Positions 32,425-46,480 of a DNA stretch of 64,000 nucleotides are shown here, in pieces. The position numbers and the translations under genes were made by a program. The DNA comes from Limnoperna fortunei (taxonomy: Eukaryota; Mollusca; Bivalvia; Mytilida; Modiolidae), in the NCBI GenBank assembly GCA_944474755.1, contig OX104123.1, positions 21,967,083 through 22,031,082 of the forward strand. Reading direction: 5' to 3'. Under the pieces are notes generated by a model. That model was not told the DNA's origin. It was given only the letters and a program-made list of their open reading frames with translations, and did no database searches. Each line of letters begins with the position of its first letter. Position 1 is the stretch's first letter.

Positions 32425-32770
32425 GAAATTTCTACGCCAGACGCGCGTTGTTTCATCTCAGTGGCGATTAACCCAAACCATATTTAAAATCCAAATTAAT
32501 AAGATGTAGAACTTTTATTACCAAAATCTCAAAAAGTGATACCAAATCGTCTAAGGTTATCTACTCCTTTAAAATAGAAAAACCTTATAATTAAGTAATT
32601 TTCGACATTTCATGTGGCGTTTCGTCTCATAAAATCGTCAGTGACGCTCAAACCCAAACAATATAAAAGATACAAAATATATAGAAAAAAAGATTCTATA
32701 ATAGTTCACTTTTAAATTAGATCAAATAAATACAGCCTTAAAAGCGACTACTCCGTACTGAGAACTATCG
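32425..32770 (+). repeat. Two diverged units of a mussel-type interspersed repeat
   Basis: Unit 1 starts TTTCTACGCCAGACGCGCGT and has CAGTGGCGATTAACCCAAAC. Unit 2, about 180 bp later, has TGTGGCGTTTCGTCTCATAA and TCAGTGACGCTCAAACCCAA. The phrases CGCCAGACGCGCG, TTTCGTCT and CAGTGACGCTC are recalled as a very common repeat in mussel genomic DNA; this is a memory-based match. No coding potential. Confidence 0.4.
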
Positions 32771-33261
32771 TGATTAGAGTTTCAATGAAACATGAAAAGA
32801 CAATTTGCCAAATTGCGTCTCTCGTCTAGACATTTTTCAATATAAATTTGGTCGCTATACTTCCATTTCGTGTACATTTCAATCAAAATTGGAAACGTTC
32901 GACTTTCAACGTACATATTACTTTGCTAAAAGTTATAATGGTATAGCAGGGATCTGAAATGGTCTATTAAGCAGTAAGGAGAGGAACACGTCAATATCAG
33001 ATATATAAATCGTATGAATGCTATTATCGAAGATCAATGCTACTGATAATGGTTCTATTATAACACTATTATATATGTAATATTATTACATCAATTTCGT
33101 TTTGAATGTCAGATGTGTTCAAGTTATATATCAATGTCATAACCCTGAAATTATTCTAGATCTGAAATTATAGACATGAAAGATATTGACATATGTCGCT
33201 AACTGGTCGGTCTTTTTACTGAGAGTTTTCAGTGCTCGAACAATAACTGACGTCTATGGAC
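32771..33261. other. AT-rich sequence, no gene seen
   Basis: No supported feature. Confidence 0.45.
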
Positions 33262-33536
33262 CTAGATGGCGGCAAGGGGATGGGAAAAGTTTTGTAGATT
33301 TGGGTGCTGTTTGCTTAATAAAAACACAATTATAGATTTCGAAAAGAGTGAGCTCATCGTCATCGCTACAAAAGGCGAAGTACTTCGTCTCTCACTGATT
33401 ATTCATACTTTTCATTGTTCCGTTAATTATTTCTTTTCCCCTTTTCTCCCGTGAATTATTGTTTGTGAACTTGTTATCTTTCTAAATATAGCTGACATAT
33501 TGTTCGCTGGACGTTAAACTCAGTCAATCAATCAAT
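33262..33536 (+). mobile_element. Retroposon family B copy, diverged
   Basis: A body with GATGGCGGCAAGGGGATGGG, GATTTCGAAAAGAGTGAGCT and GCTACAAAAGGCGAAGTACT, and the tail CTAAATATAGCTGACATATT, GTTCGCTGGACGTTAAAC and a CAATCAATCAATC end. The plus frame at 33266-33454 lies inside it and is not a gene. A further tail-like fragment follows at about 33556-33605. Confidence 0.65.
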
Positions 33537-33879
33537 CCTCAATTCATATGTGTGTTTAATTCTTAACAAAGCTGGAAAACTGCTCACTGGTTGTAAAACT
33601 AATCAATATCTAAAGCAATGTTAAACAAGCCATGTAACATGTATTTGTCGATCAAAACAACATGCATCGTCTTATTTTGATTTATTCTCCTGACATAATT
33701 TATAACGTAATCAAAAATAACGGCAGTCCTCATTATTTTTCTTCTTTTTTAATTTTAGGAAATAATTGTGTTAATAATAAATTAGTTGTCATTTATAATC
33801 GGCATGCATTGTGTCCAAGAAAAAATACGTATTTTGTCTAGAAAAGCTGTATTGGCGTTTCCTCAGGGTTAGTGCGGCT

Positions 33880-34262
33880 TATATTGATTTGATGTCTGCT
33901 TTACGTCCAGCGAGCAGTATTTCAGCTATATTCAGGACGGGAACAAGTTAGCAAACAATAAATCAACGGAAATTGGGGTGGGATGGGTCACAGGGAATAC
34001 AATTCTGACTGCCACTGGAAAAGTATGGAGTCTTGGGTAGGGGCGGAAAATTTAGCCTTTTGTAGCGGCTGCAATGAAACTACTCTTTTTCGAAATCTAC
34101 AAAAGGGGTCTTTATCTTGCAAGGAGCGTGGCACTCTCCAAACACGTTACCCACTACGGTCCGCGGTCAGGCTTTCCTATTATGACCCGACAACCCCCAA
34201 TGAGAGGGTCTCCCATATCCGCCACCCGGGGACGCGCTGGGCTGCTCTGTGGGCCCAGTAGT
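33880..34262 (-). mobile_element. Retroposon family B copy, well preserved
   Basis: On the minus strand it runs from TACTGGGCCCACAGAGCAGC through GGGGACGCG or its complement, GGGGGTTGTCGGGTCATAAT, GACCGCGGACCGTAGTGGG, CCTTTTGTAGATTTCGAAAA, CCGCTACAAAAGGCTAAATT, CCAGTGGCAGTCAGAATTG, and the tail CTGAATATAGCTGAAATACT, GCTCGCTGGACGTAAAGC to ATCAAATCAATAT. It is the best template for the family B body. Overlapping plus frames at 33983-34286 are not genes. Confidence 0.75.
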
Positions 34263-37201
34263 GCGGCTTTAACAAAATACAAATAAATATTAATTTACAC
34301 GTTAATACATGTTCAATAATATTGGCATGATATAAGGTTTATATTGAAGTAAGACTCAAATAGCTATTTTTGTGTCATCAGAGATTATGTCATTATGACG
34401 TCACAATTCAGCAATGGGTCTATTTCCCTGCTATTGGACTTAAAAGGGATCACCAGCTCAATAGTAACACCTCTATGCTATCAAATATATCACTAATTCC
34501 TTTAATGATATAGTTATTGTCTAAATATTCGCCCTGACATTTGGAAAATGGTAGATTTTCTTCGGTTTCGTAATTTCTAGATTACCTTAGCTGGATTTGA
34601 TATAACGTTTTGAAATTTGATGATAACAGTTCTTTAACATCTTATGATAACAGTTCTACAACATTTATTTATAGAAATTGAAAATAAAAATGTATATGAT
34701 CAACAGGTTTAGTTTATAAAATGTGTACATTTTGGGATGACATGGGTGATCTTTTGGTGTTTTTAAAACATACTTTTTACTTACCTCGGCGAACCTACTA
34801 ATTGTTATGCAATATTCTGATTAAAGTTTTTGTGAAACTTGAAGGTTATCCACATGTTGGAAAAAATTATCAATTCCGTAAATTAACATGTGTTTATCCA
34901 GTATAACATAGAGATAAATTCTTATCAGATTTTCATTAGAAAGACAGGCAATACACCATAAATTTCAGAAACTAAATGAATGTTAATCGTTCATCTGTAT
35001 TATGAGTTTCCGTATCAATTACACATTCCTTTTTAATTAATCTGAAGCGGAAATAGTCCGGCATGTATTAATGTCACTGTTACTGTGTAATACCATTAGG
35101 CACATATTAGTTTTGTATTTTGGGTTATCTCCTCTTTATTTATATCAAAGTATACTCGATGCAGGAACCTATAAATCAACGGGACGGGAATCTAACGATA
35201 TCGTCTACTTTTCATTGTCGCGCCAATACTTAATTACCAACAAGTGTCGACACGGATATGATTGTGTTTTCGGCTTTTGAAAGACGCCTATCGGCAAAAA
35301 GCTGTCTGTTTAAGACTCGGGTTACCGGCACTATGTTTATATATTAATAAATTTGGGTATTTAATGAAAGATAATTAAAAAAGAAAAAAAAACCTTACAG
35401 ATTTTATGAATTATAAAATTATATGAACTGGTCCCAGTGAGTTAAAATCGAAACTGTTTTGTATTTTTTTCTTTGATGTTTACAGGAACCTATAATCAAC
35501 TTATACCAGTTAAATTAGTGCCAGATGTTTATGGCTTTAACCAATTAGACAAATAAATATGATGACATGGGTATTAGCTACCTAGGGATTTACCCCTTAT
35601 GACATTGTTGTTTATTGAACCATTTGTTCATCACACCTTTGATTACATAACGAGTGCAACAGGTGGGCACAACATTAAGAGAATGAGTTGTAATAAATAT
35701 TGATTAAAATTTGAAAATTGCGTTTGTAATATTAATTATTTACAACTTAATTAGGGTAATTACTAACTTAAAGAAATTTGCTATAATAGCCCCTTTTACT
35801 CAGAGTTCCCAGGATCAAGAGAAATTAAATTAATTAATAGGTGTATAAAAAAGGTAATTTGTAACTGCTGATATTAATCCCCCAATGTTTGTGTATACAA
35901 GTTTTTCTATTATGCTTATTACCAATCACAAACATAACACAAAATGAATAGAGATGTTTTTTAATAATGGACAAACATGAACTGTAATTAAGTTTTTGTA
36001 AAACGTAAAGTGATTTTTAATGTCCTCAATTATGACCTATCTGTTTACAATCTTAAAACATTTATCTTTCAAAATGTGAAAGAAAAATGAATACTGCTTT
36101 CATAATACAGAAGTATATTGGTTGTATTCATGGGAACCGTTTTAAAATCTGCGTCGACTTTCCAAAAACCTCAAATATTTCATGCTACCTAATCTGAAAA
36201 TATACCAGGAATCACAACAAAAAAACTATATGCTGCAACACGACACAAAAAACCTAATTGGTTGGTCTAAACATTTTAAATGTTTAATATTGCATTATGA
36301 TAATATATGGTCATAAAATATAAAGTTCGCAAAATTGACATACCAAAATGGTGACCGGTAAAAGTGGCTCACGATTTTCGTTGATTTTAACATTTTTTAA
36401 TTGATAAAACATGGTCATGGTAATATAATTAGGTAAATAAGACACACAAAATTCTAAAAAATTACAACATATTTACTGTCACAGAAAATTGGCAACAAAT
36501 TTAACTAAAATGTTGGTATCGTATTACATTCGTCTATGTCACTTCTGCGTTCTCGCTTAATCTCGTTCAGGTCTCGTCGCGACAAAGAAATCGTACTTCC
36601 TTAGCTGAAGACTTAGCGAGTGTCCAATCCCGTTAGTTATACTAGTCCCAGACTCGATGGCAGAATGTTAAAGATAGTTCTCGACTTTCATTGACAAGTG
36701 CGCCAACTCTTAAAACAAATTCCAAGATTTAGACGGAAAATAGAGTAAACCCCGAAACATATAAACAAAATAGATTACATAATATTCAGGTCAAAATGTT
36801 GTTTCTGCATTTTTTAAATTTAATAGCGAGCTTCGCAGATTCGAGCTATACGGTTACATGCATATGTGTCAATAAGATCACGTGATTCATATGAATAAAC
36901 CCTTTTCGGATGGTAGCTGAGATGTCAGAAGAAAAAATTATGGTCGAGCACCCCAAAAATAATTTTTTTGAGTAGACAGAAATAAAAAGTGTTTGAAATA
37001 ACAACTATAGGTCTGACAATGTTTTTGCTATTTCAAAAACGCTTTATTTATTTTTTACATTTTTTTGTGACGTCATTAACACATTAAAGACGTCACGTCA
37101 CAAAAGGAATGCACAGGCACTTTTAGGGTGCTCTGAAGTAACGTCATGAACCATAAAATATTCGATACTCGCATTTAGGCTGTGCCTATATTCATATTGT
37201 T
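34263..37201. other. AT-rich sequence, no gene seen
   Basis: Nearly 3 kb with no supported coding region, splice pair or repeat boundary. A slightly GC-richer patch at about 36540-36660 has no open frame of note. Two GACGTCA sites lie near 37067 and 37090. The last bases grade into the 20-bp satellite. Confidence 0.5.
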
Positions 37202-37280
37202 TTAGCTCTATAGCTGGTGTTTTAGGTATAGTGTTTCAGATATAGTTAGTTATAGATCTATAGTTAGTGTTGTAGTTCTA

Positions 37281-37720
37281 TAGTAAGTGTTTTAGTTCTA
37301 TTGTTAGTGTTGTAGTTCTATAGTTAGTGTTATAGTTCTAGTGTTAGTGTTATAGTTCTAGTGTTAGTGTTATAGTTCTGTAGTTAGTGTTTTAGTTTTA
37401 TAGTTAGTGTTTTAGTTCTATAGTTAGTATTATAGTTCTATAGTTAGTGTTTTAGTTCTATAGTTAGTGTTATAGTTCTAGTGTTAGTATTATAGTTCTA
37501 TAGTAAGTGTTTTAGTTCTATTGTTAGTGTTGTAGTTCTATAGTTAGTGTTATAGTTCTAGTGTTAGTGTTATAGTTCTAGTGTTAGTGTTATAGTTCTG
37601 TAGTTAGTGTTTTAGTTTTATAGTTAGTGTTTTAGTTCTATAGTTAGTATTATAGTTCTATAGTTAGTGTTGTAGTTCTATAGTTAGTGTTTTAGTTCTA
37701 TAGTTAGTGTTGGAGTTCTA
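37281..37720 (+). repeat. 220-bp duplication within the 20-bp array
   Basis: The variant string TAGTAAGTGTTTTAGTTCTA, then TTGTTAGTG, occurs at 37281 and again at 37501, with the same following variants. The 220-bp shift equals 11 units. Confidence 0.7.
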
Positions 37721-39270
37721 TAGTTAGTGTTCGAGTTCTATAGTTAGTGTTATAGTTCTATAGTTAGTGTTATAGTTCTATAGTTAGTGTTTTAGTTCTA
37801 TAGTTAGTATTATAGTTCTTTAGTGAGTGTTATTGTTCTATAGTTAGTATTATAGTTCTTTAGTGAGTGTTATTGTTCTAGAGTTAGTGTTATAGTTCTA
37901 TAGTTAGTGTTTTAGTTCTATAGTTAGTGTTGCAGTTCTATAGTTAGTGTTGGAGTTCTATAGTTAGTGTTTTAGTTCTATAGTTAGTATTATAGTTCTA
38001 TAGTTAGTGTTGTAGTTCTATAGTTAGTGTTGGAGTTCTATAGTTAGTGTTTTAGTTCTATAGTTAGTGTTGGAGTTCTATAGTTAGTGTTTTAGTTCTA
38101 TAGTTAGTGTTGGAGTTCTATAGTTAGTGTTGGAGTTCTATAGTTAGTGTTATAGTTCTATAGTTAGTGTTGGAGTTCTATAGTTAGTGTTATAGTTCTA
38201 TAGTTAGTGTTATAGTTCTAAAGTTAGTGTTTTAGTTCTATAGTTAGTGTTGGAGTTCTATAGTTAGTGTTGTAGTTCTATAGTTAGTGTTTTAGTTCTA
38301 TAGTTAGTGTTATAGTTCTATAGTTAGTGTTTTAGTTCTATAGTTAGTATTATAGTTCTATAGTTAGTGTTATAGTTCTATAGTTAGTATTATAGTTCTA
38401 TAGTTAGTGTTTTAGTTCTATAGTTAGTGTGTAGTTCTAGTGTTAGTGCTATAGTTCTATAGTTAGTGTTATAGTTCAATAGTTAGTATTATAGTTCTAT
38501 AGTTAGTGTTTTAGTTCTATAGTTAGTGTTATAGTTCTACAGTTAGTGTTGGAGTTTTATAGTTAGTGTTATAGTTCTATAGTTAGTGTTATAGTTCTAT
38601 AGTTATTGTTATAGTTCTATAGTTAGTGTTATAGTTCTATAGTTAGTGTTATTGTTCTATAGTTAGTGTTTTAGTTCTATAGTTAGTGTGTAGTTCTAGT
38701 GTTAGTGTTGGAGTTCTTTAGTGAGTGTTATTGTTCTATAGTTAGTGTTATAGTTCTATAGTTAGTGTTATAGTTCTATAGTTATTGTTATAGTTCTATA
38801 GTTAGTGTTTTAGTTCTATAGTTAGTGTTATTGTTCTATAGTTAGTGTTTTAGTTCTATAGATAGTGTGTAGTTCTAGTGTTAGTGTTGGAGTTCTTTAG
38901 TGAGTGTTATTGTTCTATAGTTAGTGTTATAGTTCTATAGTTAGTGTTTTAGTTCTATAGTTAGTGTTATAGTTCTATAGTTAGTGTTATAGTTCTATAG
39001 TTAGTGTTTTAGTTCTATAGTTAGTGTTATAGTTCTATAGTTAGTGTTATAGTTCTATAGTTAGTGTTATAGTTCTATAGTTAGAGTTTTAGTTCTATAG
39101 TTAGTGTTATAGTTCTAGTGTTAGTGTTATAGTTCTAGTGTTAGTGTTATAGTTCTATAGTTAGTGTTTTAGTTCTATAGTTAGTGTTATAGTTCTATAG
39201 TTAGTGTTATAGTTCTATAGTTAGTGTTATAGTTCTATAGTTAGTGTTATTGTTCTATAGTTAGTGTTTT

Positions 39271-42200
39271 AGTTTATAGTTAGTGTTATTGTTCTATAGT
39301 TAGTGTTATAGTTCTATAGTTAGTGTTATAGTTCTATAGTTAGTGTTATTGTTCTATAGTTAGTGTTGTAGTTCTATAGTTAGTGTTGGAGTTCTATAGT
39401 TAGTGTTATAGTTCTATAGTTAGTGTTATAGTTCTATAGTTAGTGTTATAGTTCTATAGTTAGTGTTATAGTTCTATAGTTAGTGTTTTAGTTCTATAGT
39501 TAGTGTTTTAGTTCTATAGTTAGTATTATAGTTCTATAGTTAGTGTTGGAGTTCTATAGTTAGTGTTATAGTTCTATAGTTAGTGTTATAGTTCTATAGT
39601 TAGTGTTATAGTTCTATAGTTAGTGTTATAGTTCTATAGTTAGTGTTATAGTTCTATAGTTAGTGTTTTAGTTCTATAGTTAGTGTTATAGTTCTATAGT
39701 TAGTGTTTTAGTTCTATAGTTAGTGTTATAGTTCTATAGTTAGTGTTATAGTTCTATAGTTAGTGCTATAGTTCTATAGTTAGTGTTGTAGTTCTATAGT
39801 TAGGTTTGTTGTTCTATAGTTAGTGTTATAGTTCTATAGTTAGTGTTATAGTTCTATAGTTAGTGTTGGAGTTCTATAGTTAGTGTTATAGTTCTATAGT
39901 TAGTGTTGGAGTTCTATAGTTAGTGTTGGAGTTCTATAGTTAGTGTTATAGTTCTATAGTTAGTGTTATAGTTCTATAGTTAGTGTTATAGTTCTATAGT
40001 TAGTGTTGGAGTTCTATAGTTAGTGTTGGAGTTCTATAGTTAGTGTTATAGTTCTATAGTTAGTGTTATAGTTCTATAGTTAGTGTTGGAGTTCTATAGT
40101 TAGTGTTATAGTTCTATAGTTAGTGTTATAGTTCTATAGTTAGTGTTATAGTTCTATAGTTAGAGTTATAGTTCTATAGTTAGTGTTATAGTTCTATAGT
40201 TAGTGTTATAGTTCTATAGTTAGTGTTGGAGTTCTATAGTTAGTGTTGGAGTTCTATAGCTAGTGTTATAGTTCTATAGTTAGTGTTATAGTTCTATAGT
40301 TAGTGTTATAGTTCTATAGTTAGTGTTATAGTTCTATAGTTAGTGTTATAGTTCTATAGTTAGTGTTATAGTTCTATAGTTAGTGTTATAGTTCTATAGT
40401 TAGTGTTATAGTTCTATAGTTAGTGTTGGAGTTCTATAGTTAGTGTTGGAGTTCTATAGTTAGTGTTATAGTTCTATAGTTAGTGTTATAGTTCTATAGT
40501 TAGTGTTATAGTTCTATAGTTAGTGTTATAGTTCTATAGTTAGAGTTATAGTTCTATAGTTAGTGTTATAGTTCTATAGTTAGTGTTGGAGTTCTATAGT
40601 TAGTGTTATAGTTCTATAGTTAGTGTTATAGTTCTATAGTTATTGTTATAGTTCTATAGTTAGTGTTATAGTTCTATAGTTATAGTTATAGTTCTATAGT
40701 TAGTGTTATAGTTCTATAGTTAGTGTTATAGTTCTATAGTTAGTGTTATAGTTCTATAGTTAGTGTTATAGTTCTATAGTTAGTGTTATAGTTCTATAGT
40801 TAGAGTTATAGTTCTATAGTTAGAGTTATAGTTCTATAGTTAGTGTTATAGTTCTATAGTTAGTGTTATAGTTCTATAGTTAGTGTTATTGTTCTATAGT
40901 TAGTGTTTTAGTTTATAGTTAGTGTTATTGTTCTATAGTTAGTGTTATAGTTCTATAGTTAGTGTTATAGTTCTATAGTTAGTGTTATTGTTCTATAGTT
41001 AGTGTTGTAGTTCTATAGTTTGTGTTGGAGTTCTATAGTTAGTGTTATAGTTCTATAGTTAGTGTTATAGTTCTATAGTTAGTGTTATAGTTCTATAGTT
41101 AGTGTTATAGTTCTATAGTTAGTGTTTTAGTTCTATAGTTAGTGTTTTAGTTCTATAGTTAGTATTATAGTTCTATAGTTAGTGTTGGAGTTCTATAGTT
41201 AGTGTTATAGTTCTATAGTTAGTGTTATAGTTCTATAGTTAGTGTTATAGTTCTATAGTTAGTGTTATAGTTCTATAGTTAGTGTTATAGTTCTATAGTT
41301 AGTGTTTTAGTTCTATAGTTAGTGTTATAGTTCTATAGTTAGTGTTTTAGTTCTATAGTTAGTGTTATAGTTCTATAGTTAGTGTTATAGTTCTATAGTT
41401 AGTGCTATAGTTCTATAGTTAGTGTTGTAGTTCTATAGTTAGGTTTGTTGTTCTATAGTTAGTGTTATAGTTCTATAGTTAGTGTTATAGTTCTATAGTT
41501 AGTGTTGGAGTTCTATAGTTAGTGTTATAGTTCTATAGTTAGTGTTGGAGTTCTATAGTTAGTGTTGGAGTTCTATAGTTAGTGTTATAGTTCTATAGTT
41601 AGTGTTATAGTTCTATAGTTAGTGTTATAGTTCTATAGTTAGTGTTGGAGTTCTATAGTTAGTGTTGGAGTTCTATAGTTAGTGTTATAGTTCTATAGTT
41701 AGTGTTATAGTTCTATAGTTAGTGTTGGAGTTCTATAGTTAGTGTTATAGTTCTATAGTTAGTGTTATAGTTCTATAGTTAGTGTTATAGTTCTATAGTT
41801 AGAGTTATAGTTCTATAGTTAGTGTTATAGTTCTATAGTTAGTGTTATAGTTCTATAGTTAGTGTTGGAGTTCTATAGTTAGTGTTGGAGTTCTATAGCT
41901 AGTGTTATAGTTCTATAGTTAGTGTTATAGTTCTATAGTTAGTGTTATAGTTCTATAGTTAGTGTTATAGTTCTATAGTTAGAGTTATAGTTCTATAGTT
42001 AGTGTTATAGTTCTATAGTTAGTGTTATAGTTCTATAGTTAGTGTTATAGTTCTATAGTTAGTGTTGGAGTTCTATAGTTAGTGTTGGAGTTCTATAGTT
42101 AGTGTTATAGTTCTATAGTTAGTGTTATAGTTCTATAGTTAGTGTTATAGTTCTATAGTTAGTGTTATAGTTCTATAGTTAGAGTTATAGTTCTATAGTT

Positions 42201-42548
42201 AGTGTTATAGTTCTATAGTTAGTGTTGGAGTTCTATAGTTAGTGTTATAGTTCTATAGTTAGTGTTATAGTTCTATAGTTATTGTTATAGTTCTATAGTT
42301 AGTGTTATAGTTCTATAGTTAGAGTTATAGTTCTATAGTTAGTGTTATAGTTCTATAGTTAGTGTTATAGTTCTATAGTTAGTGTTATAGTTCTATAGTT
42401 AGTGTTATAGTTCTATAGTTAGTGTTATAGTTCTATAGTTAGAGTTATAGTTCTATAGTTAGAGTTATAGTTCTATAGTTAGTGTTATAGTTCTATAGTT
42501 AGTGTTATAGTTCTATAGTTAGTGTTATAGTTCTATAGTTAGTGTTAT
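39271..42548 (+). repeat. 1,639-bp duplication within the 20-bp array
   Basis: Three rare variants repeat at the same distance: AGTTTATAGT at 39271 and 40910, TAGGTTTGTT at 39801 and 41440, and GTTCTATAGC at 40251 and 41890. The period is about 82 units minus one base. Its length shows that amplification acted on blocks, not only on single units. Confidence 0.85.
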
Positions 42549-45500
42549 AGTTCTATAGTTAGTATTATAGTTCTATAGTTAGTGTTATAGTTCTATAGTT
42601 AGTGTTGGAGTTCTATAGTTAGTGTTGGAGTTCTATAGTTAGTGTTATAGTTCTATAGTTAGTGTTATAGTTCTATAGTTAGAGTTAAAGTTCTATAGTT
42701 AGTGTTATAGTTCTATAGTTAGTGTTATAGTTCTATAGTTAGTGTTATAGTTCTATAGTTAGTGTTGGAGTTCTATAGTTAGTGTTGGAGTTCTATAGTT
42801 AGTGTTATAGTTCTATAGTTAGTGCTATAGTTCTATAGTTAGTGTTATAGTTCTATAGTTAGTGTTATAGTTCTATAGTTAGAGTTATAGTTCTATAGTT
42901 AGTGTTATAGTTCTATAGTTAGTGTTGGAGTTCTATAGTTAGTGTTATAGTTCTATAGTTAGTGTTATAGTTCTATAGTTAGTGTTATAGTTCTATAGTT
43001 AGTGTTATAGTTCTATAGTTAGAGTTATAGTTCTATAGTTAGTGTTATAGTTCTATAGTTAGTGTTATAGTTCTATAGTTAGTGTTATAGTTCTATAGTT
43101 AGTGTTATAGTTCTATAGTTAGTGTTATAGTTCTATAGTTAGAGTTATAGTTCTATAGTTAGAGTTATAGTTCTATAGTTAGTGTTATAGTTCTATAGTT
43201 AGTGTTATAGTTCTATAGTTAGTGTTATAGTTCTATAGTTAGTGTTATAGTTATATAGTTAGTATTATAGTTCTATAGTTAGTGTTATAGTTCTATAGTT
43301 AGTGTTATAGTTCTATAGTTAGTGTTATAGTTCTATAGTTAGAGTTATAGTTCTATAGTTAGAGTTATAGTTCTATAGTTAGTGTTATAGTTCTATAGTT
43401 AGTGTTATAGTTCTATAGTTAGTGTTATAGTTCTATAGTTAGTGTTATAGTTCTATAGTTAGTGTTATAGTTCTATAGTTAGTGTTATAGTTCTATAGTT
43501 AGTGTTATAGTTCTATAGTTAGAGTTATAGTTCTATAGTTAGAGTTATAGTTCTATAGTTAGTGTTATAGTTCTATAGTTAGTGTTATAGTTCTATAGTT
43601 AGTGTTATAGTTCTATAGTTAGTGTTATAGTTCTATAGTTAGTATTATAGTTCTATAGTTAGTGTTATAGTTCTATAGTTAGTGTTATAGTTCTATAGTT
43701 AGAGTTATAGTTCTATAGTTAGAGTTATAGTTCTATAGTTAGAGTTATAGTTCTATAGTTAGTGTTATAGTTCTATAGTTAGAGTTATAGTTCTATAGTT
43801 AGAGTTATAGTTCTATAGTTAGTGTTATAGTTCTATAGTTAGTGTTATAGTTCTATAGTTAGTGTTATAGTTCTATAGTTAGTGTTATAGTTCTATAGTT
43901 AGTGTTATAGTTCTATAGTTAGTGTTATAGTTCTATAGTTAGTGTTATAGTTCTATAGTTAGTGTTATAGTTCTATAGTTAGTGTTATAGTTCTATAGTT
44001 AGTGTTATAGTTCTATAGTTAGTGTTGGAGTTCTATAGTTAGTGTTATAGTTCTATGGTTAGTGTTATAGTTCTATAGTTAGTGTTATAGTTCTATAGTT
44101 AGTGTTGGAGTTCTATAGTTAGTGTTGGAGTTCTATAGTTAGTGTTATAGTTCTATAGTTAGTGTTATAGTTCTATAGTTAGTGTTATAGTTCTATAGTT
44201 AGTGTTATAGTTCTGTAGTTAGAGTTATAGTTCTATAGTTAGTGTTATAGTTCTATAGTTAGTGTTGGAGTTCTATAGTTAGTGTTATAGTTCTATAGTT
44301 AGTGTTATAGTTCTATAGTTAGTGTTATAGTTCTATAGTTAGTGTTATAGTTCTATAGTTAGAGTTATAGTTCTATAGTTAGTGTTATAGTTCTATAGTT
44401 AGTGTTATAGTTCTATAGTTAGTGTTATAGTTCTATAGTTAGTGTTATAGTTCTATAGTTAGAGTTATAGTTCTATAGTTAGAGTTATAGTTCTATAGTT
44501 AGTGTTATAGTTCTATAGTTAGTGTTATAGTTCTATAGTTAGTGTTATAGTTCTATAGTTAGTGTTATAGTTCTATAGTTAGTATTATAGTTCTATAGTT
44601 AGTGTTATAGTTCTATAGTTAGTGTTATAGTTCTATAGTTAGTGTTATAGTTCTATAGTTAGAGTTATAGTTCTATAGTTAGAGTTATAGTTCTATAGTT
44701 AGTGTTATAGTTCTATAGTTAGTGTTATAGTTCTATAGTTAGTGTTATAGTTCTATAGTTATTGTTTTAGTTCTATAGTTAGTGTTATAGTTCTATAGTT
44801 AGTGTAATAGTTCTATAGTTAGTGTTATAGTTCTATAGTTAGTGTTATAGTTCTATATTTAGTGTTATAGTTCTATAGTTAGTGTTGGAGTTCTATAGTT
44901 AGTGTTATAGTTCTATAGTTAGAGTTATAGTTCTATAGTTAGAGTTATAGTTCTATAGTTAGTGTTGGAGTTCTATAGTTAATGTTTTAGTTCTATAGTT
45001 AGTATTATAGTTCTATAGTTAGTGTTATAGTTCTATAGTTAGTGTTGGAGTTCTATAGTTAGTGTTATAGTTCTATAGTTAGTGTTGTAGTTCTATAGTT
45101 AGAGTTATAGTTCTATAGTTAGTGTTATAGTTCTATAGTTAGTGTTATAGTTCTATAGTTAGTGTTGTAGTTCTATAGTTAGTGTTTTAGTTCTTTAGTT
45201 AGTGTTTTAGTTCTATTGTTAGTGTTTTAGTTATATAGTTAGTGTTATAGTTCTATAGTTAGTGTTGGAGTTCTATAGTTAGTGTTATAGTTCTATAGTT
45301 AGTGTTGGAGTTCTATAGTTAGTGTTATAGTTCTATAGTTAGTGTTGGAGTTCTATAGTTAGTGTTATAGTTCTATAGTTAGTGTTATAGTTCTATAGTT
45401 AGTGTTGGAGTTCTATAGTTAGTGTTGGAGTTCTATAGTTAGTGTTATAGTTCTATAGTTAGTGTTGGAGTTCTATAGTTAATGTTATAGTTCTATAGTT

Positions 45501-46480
45501 AGTGTTGTAGTTCTTTAGTTAGTGTTGTAGTTCTTTAGTTAGAGTTTTAGTTCTATAGTTAGTGTTGTAGTTCTTTAGTTAGTGTTTTAGTTCTATAGTT
45601 AGTGTTGTAGTTCTATAGTTAGTGTTTTAGTTCTATAGTTAGTGTTATAGTTCTATAGTTAGTGTTATAGTTCTATAGTTAGTGTTATAGTTCTATAGTT
45701 AGTGTTATAGTTCTATAGTTAGTGTTATAGTTCTATAGTTAGTGTTATAGTTCTATAGTTAGAGTTTTAGTTCTATAGTTAGTGTTATAGTTCTATAGTT
45801 AGTGTTATAGTTCTATAGTTAGTGTTATAGTTCTATAGTTAGTGTTATAGTTCTATAGTTAGTGTTTTAGTTCTATAGTTAGTGTTGTAGTTCTATAGTT
45901 AGTGTTTTAGTTCTTTAGTTAGTGTTTTAGTTCTATTGTTAGTGTTTTAGTTCTATAGTTAGTGTTGTAGTTCTATAGTTAGTGTGTAGTTCTAGTGTTA
46001 GTGCTATAGTTCTATAGTTAGTGTTATAGTTCTATAGTTAGTGTTATAGTTCTATAGTTAGTGTTTTAGTTCTATAGTTAGTGTTGTAGTTCTATAGTTA
46101 GTGTGTAGTTCTAGTGTTAGTGTTATAGTTCTATAGTTAGTGTTATAGTTCTATAGTTAGTGTTATAGTTCTATAGTTAGTGTTGGAGTTCTATAGTTAG
46201 TGCTATAGTTCTATAGTTAGTGTTATAGTTCTATAGTTAGAGTTTTAGTTATATAGTTAGTGTTGTAGTTCTTTAGTTAGTGTTTTAGTTCTATAGTTAG
46301 TGTTGTAGTTCTATAGTTAGTGTTTTAGTTCTATAGTTAGTGTTTTAGTTCTATAGTTAGTGTTGTAGTTCTATAGTTAGTGTGTAGTTCTAGTGTTAGT
46401 GCTATAGTTCTATAGTTAGTGTTATAGTTCTATAGTTAGTGTTATAGTTCTATAGTTAGTGTTTTAGTTCTATAGTTAGT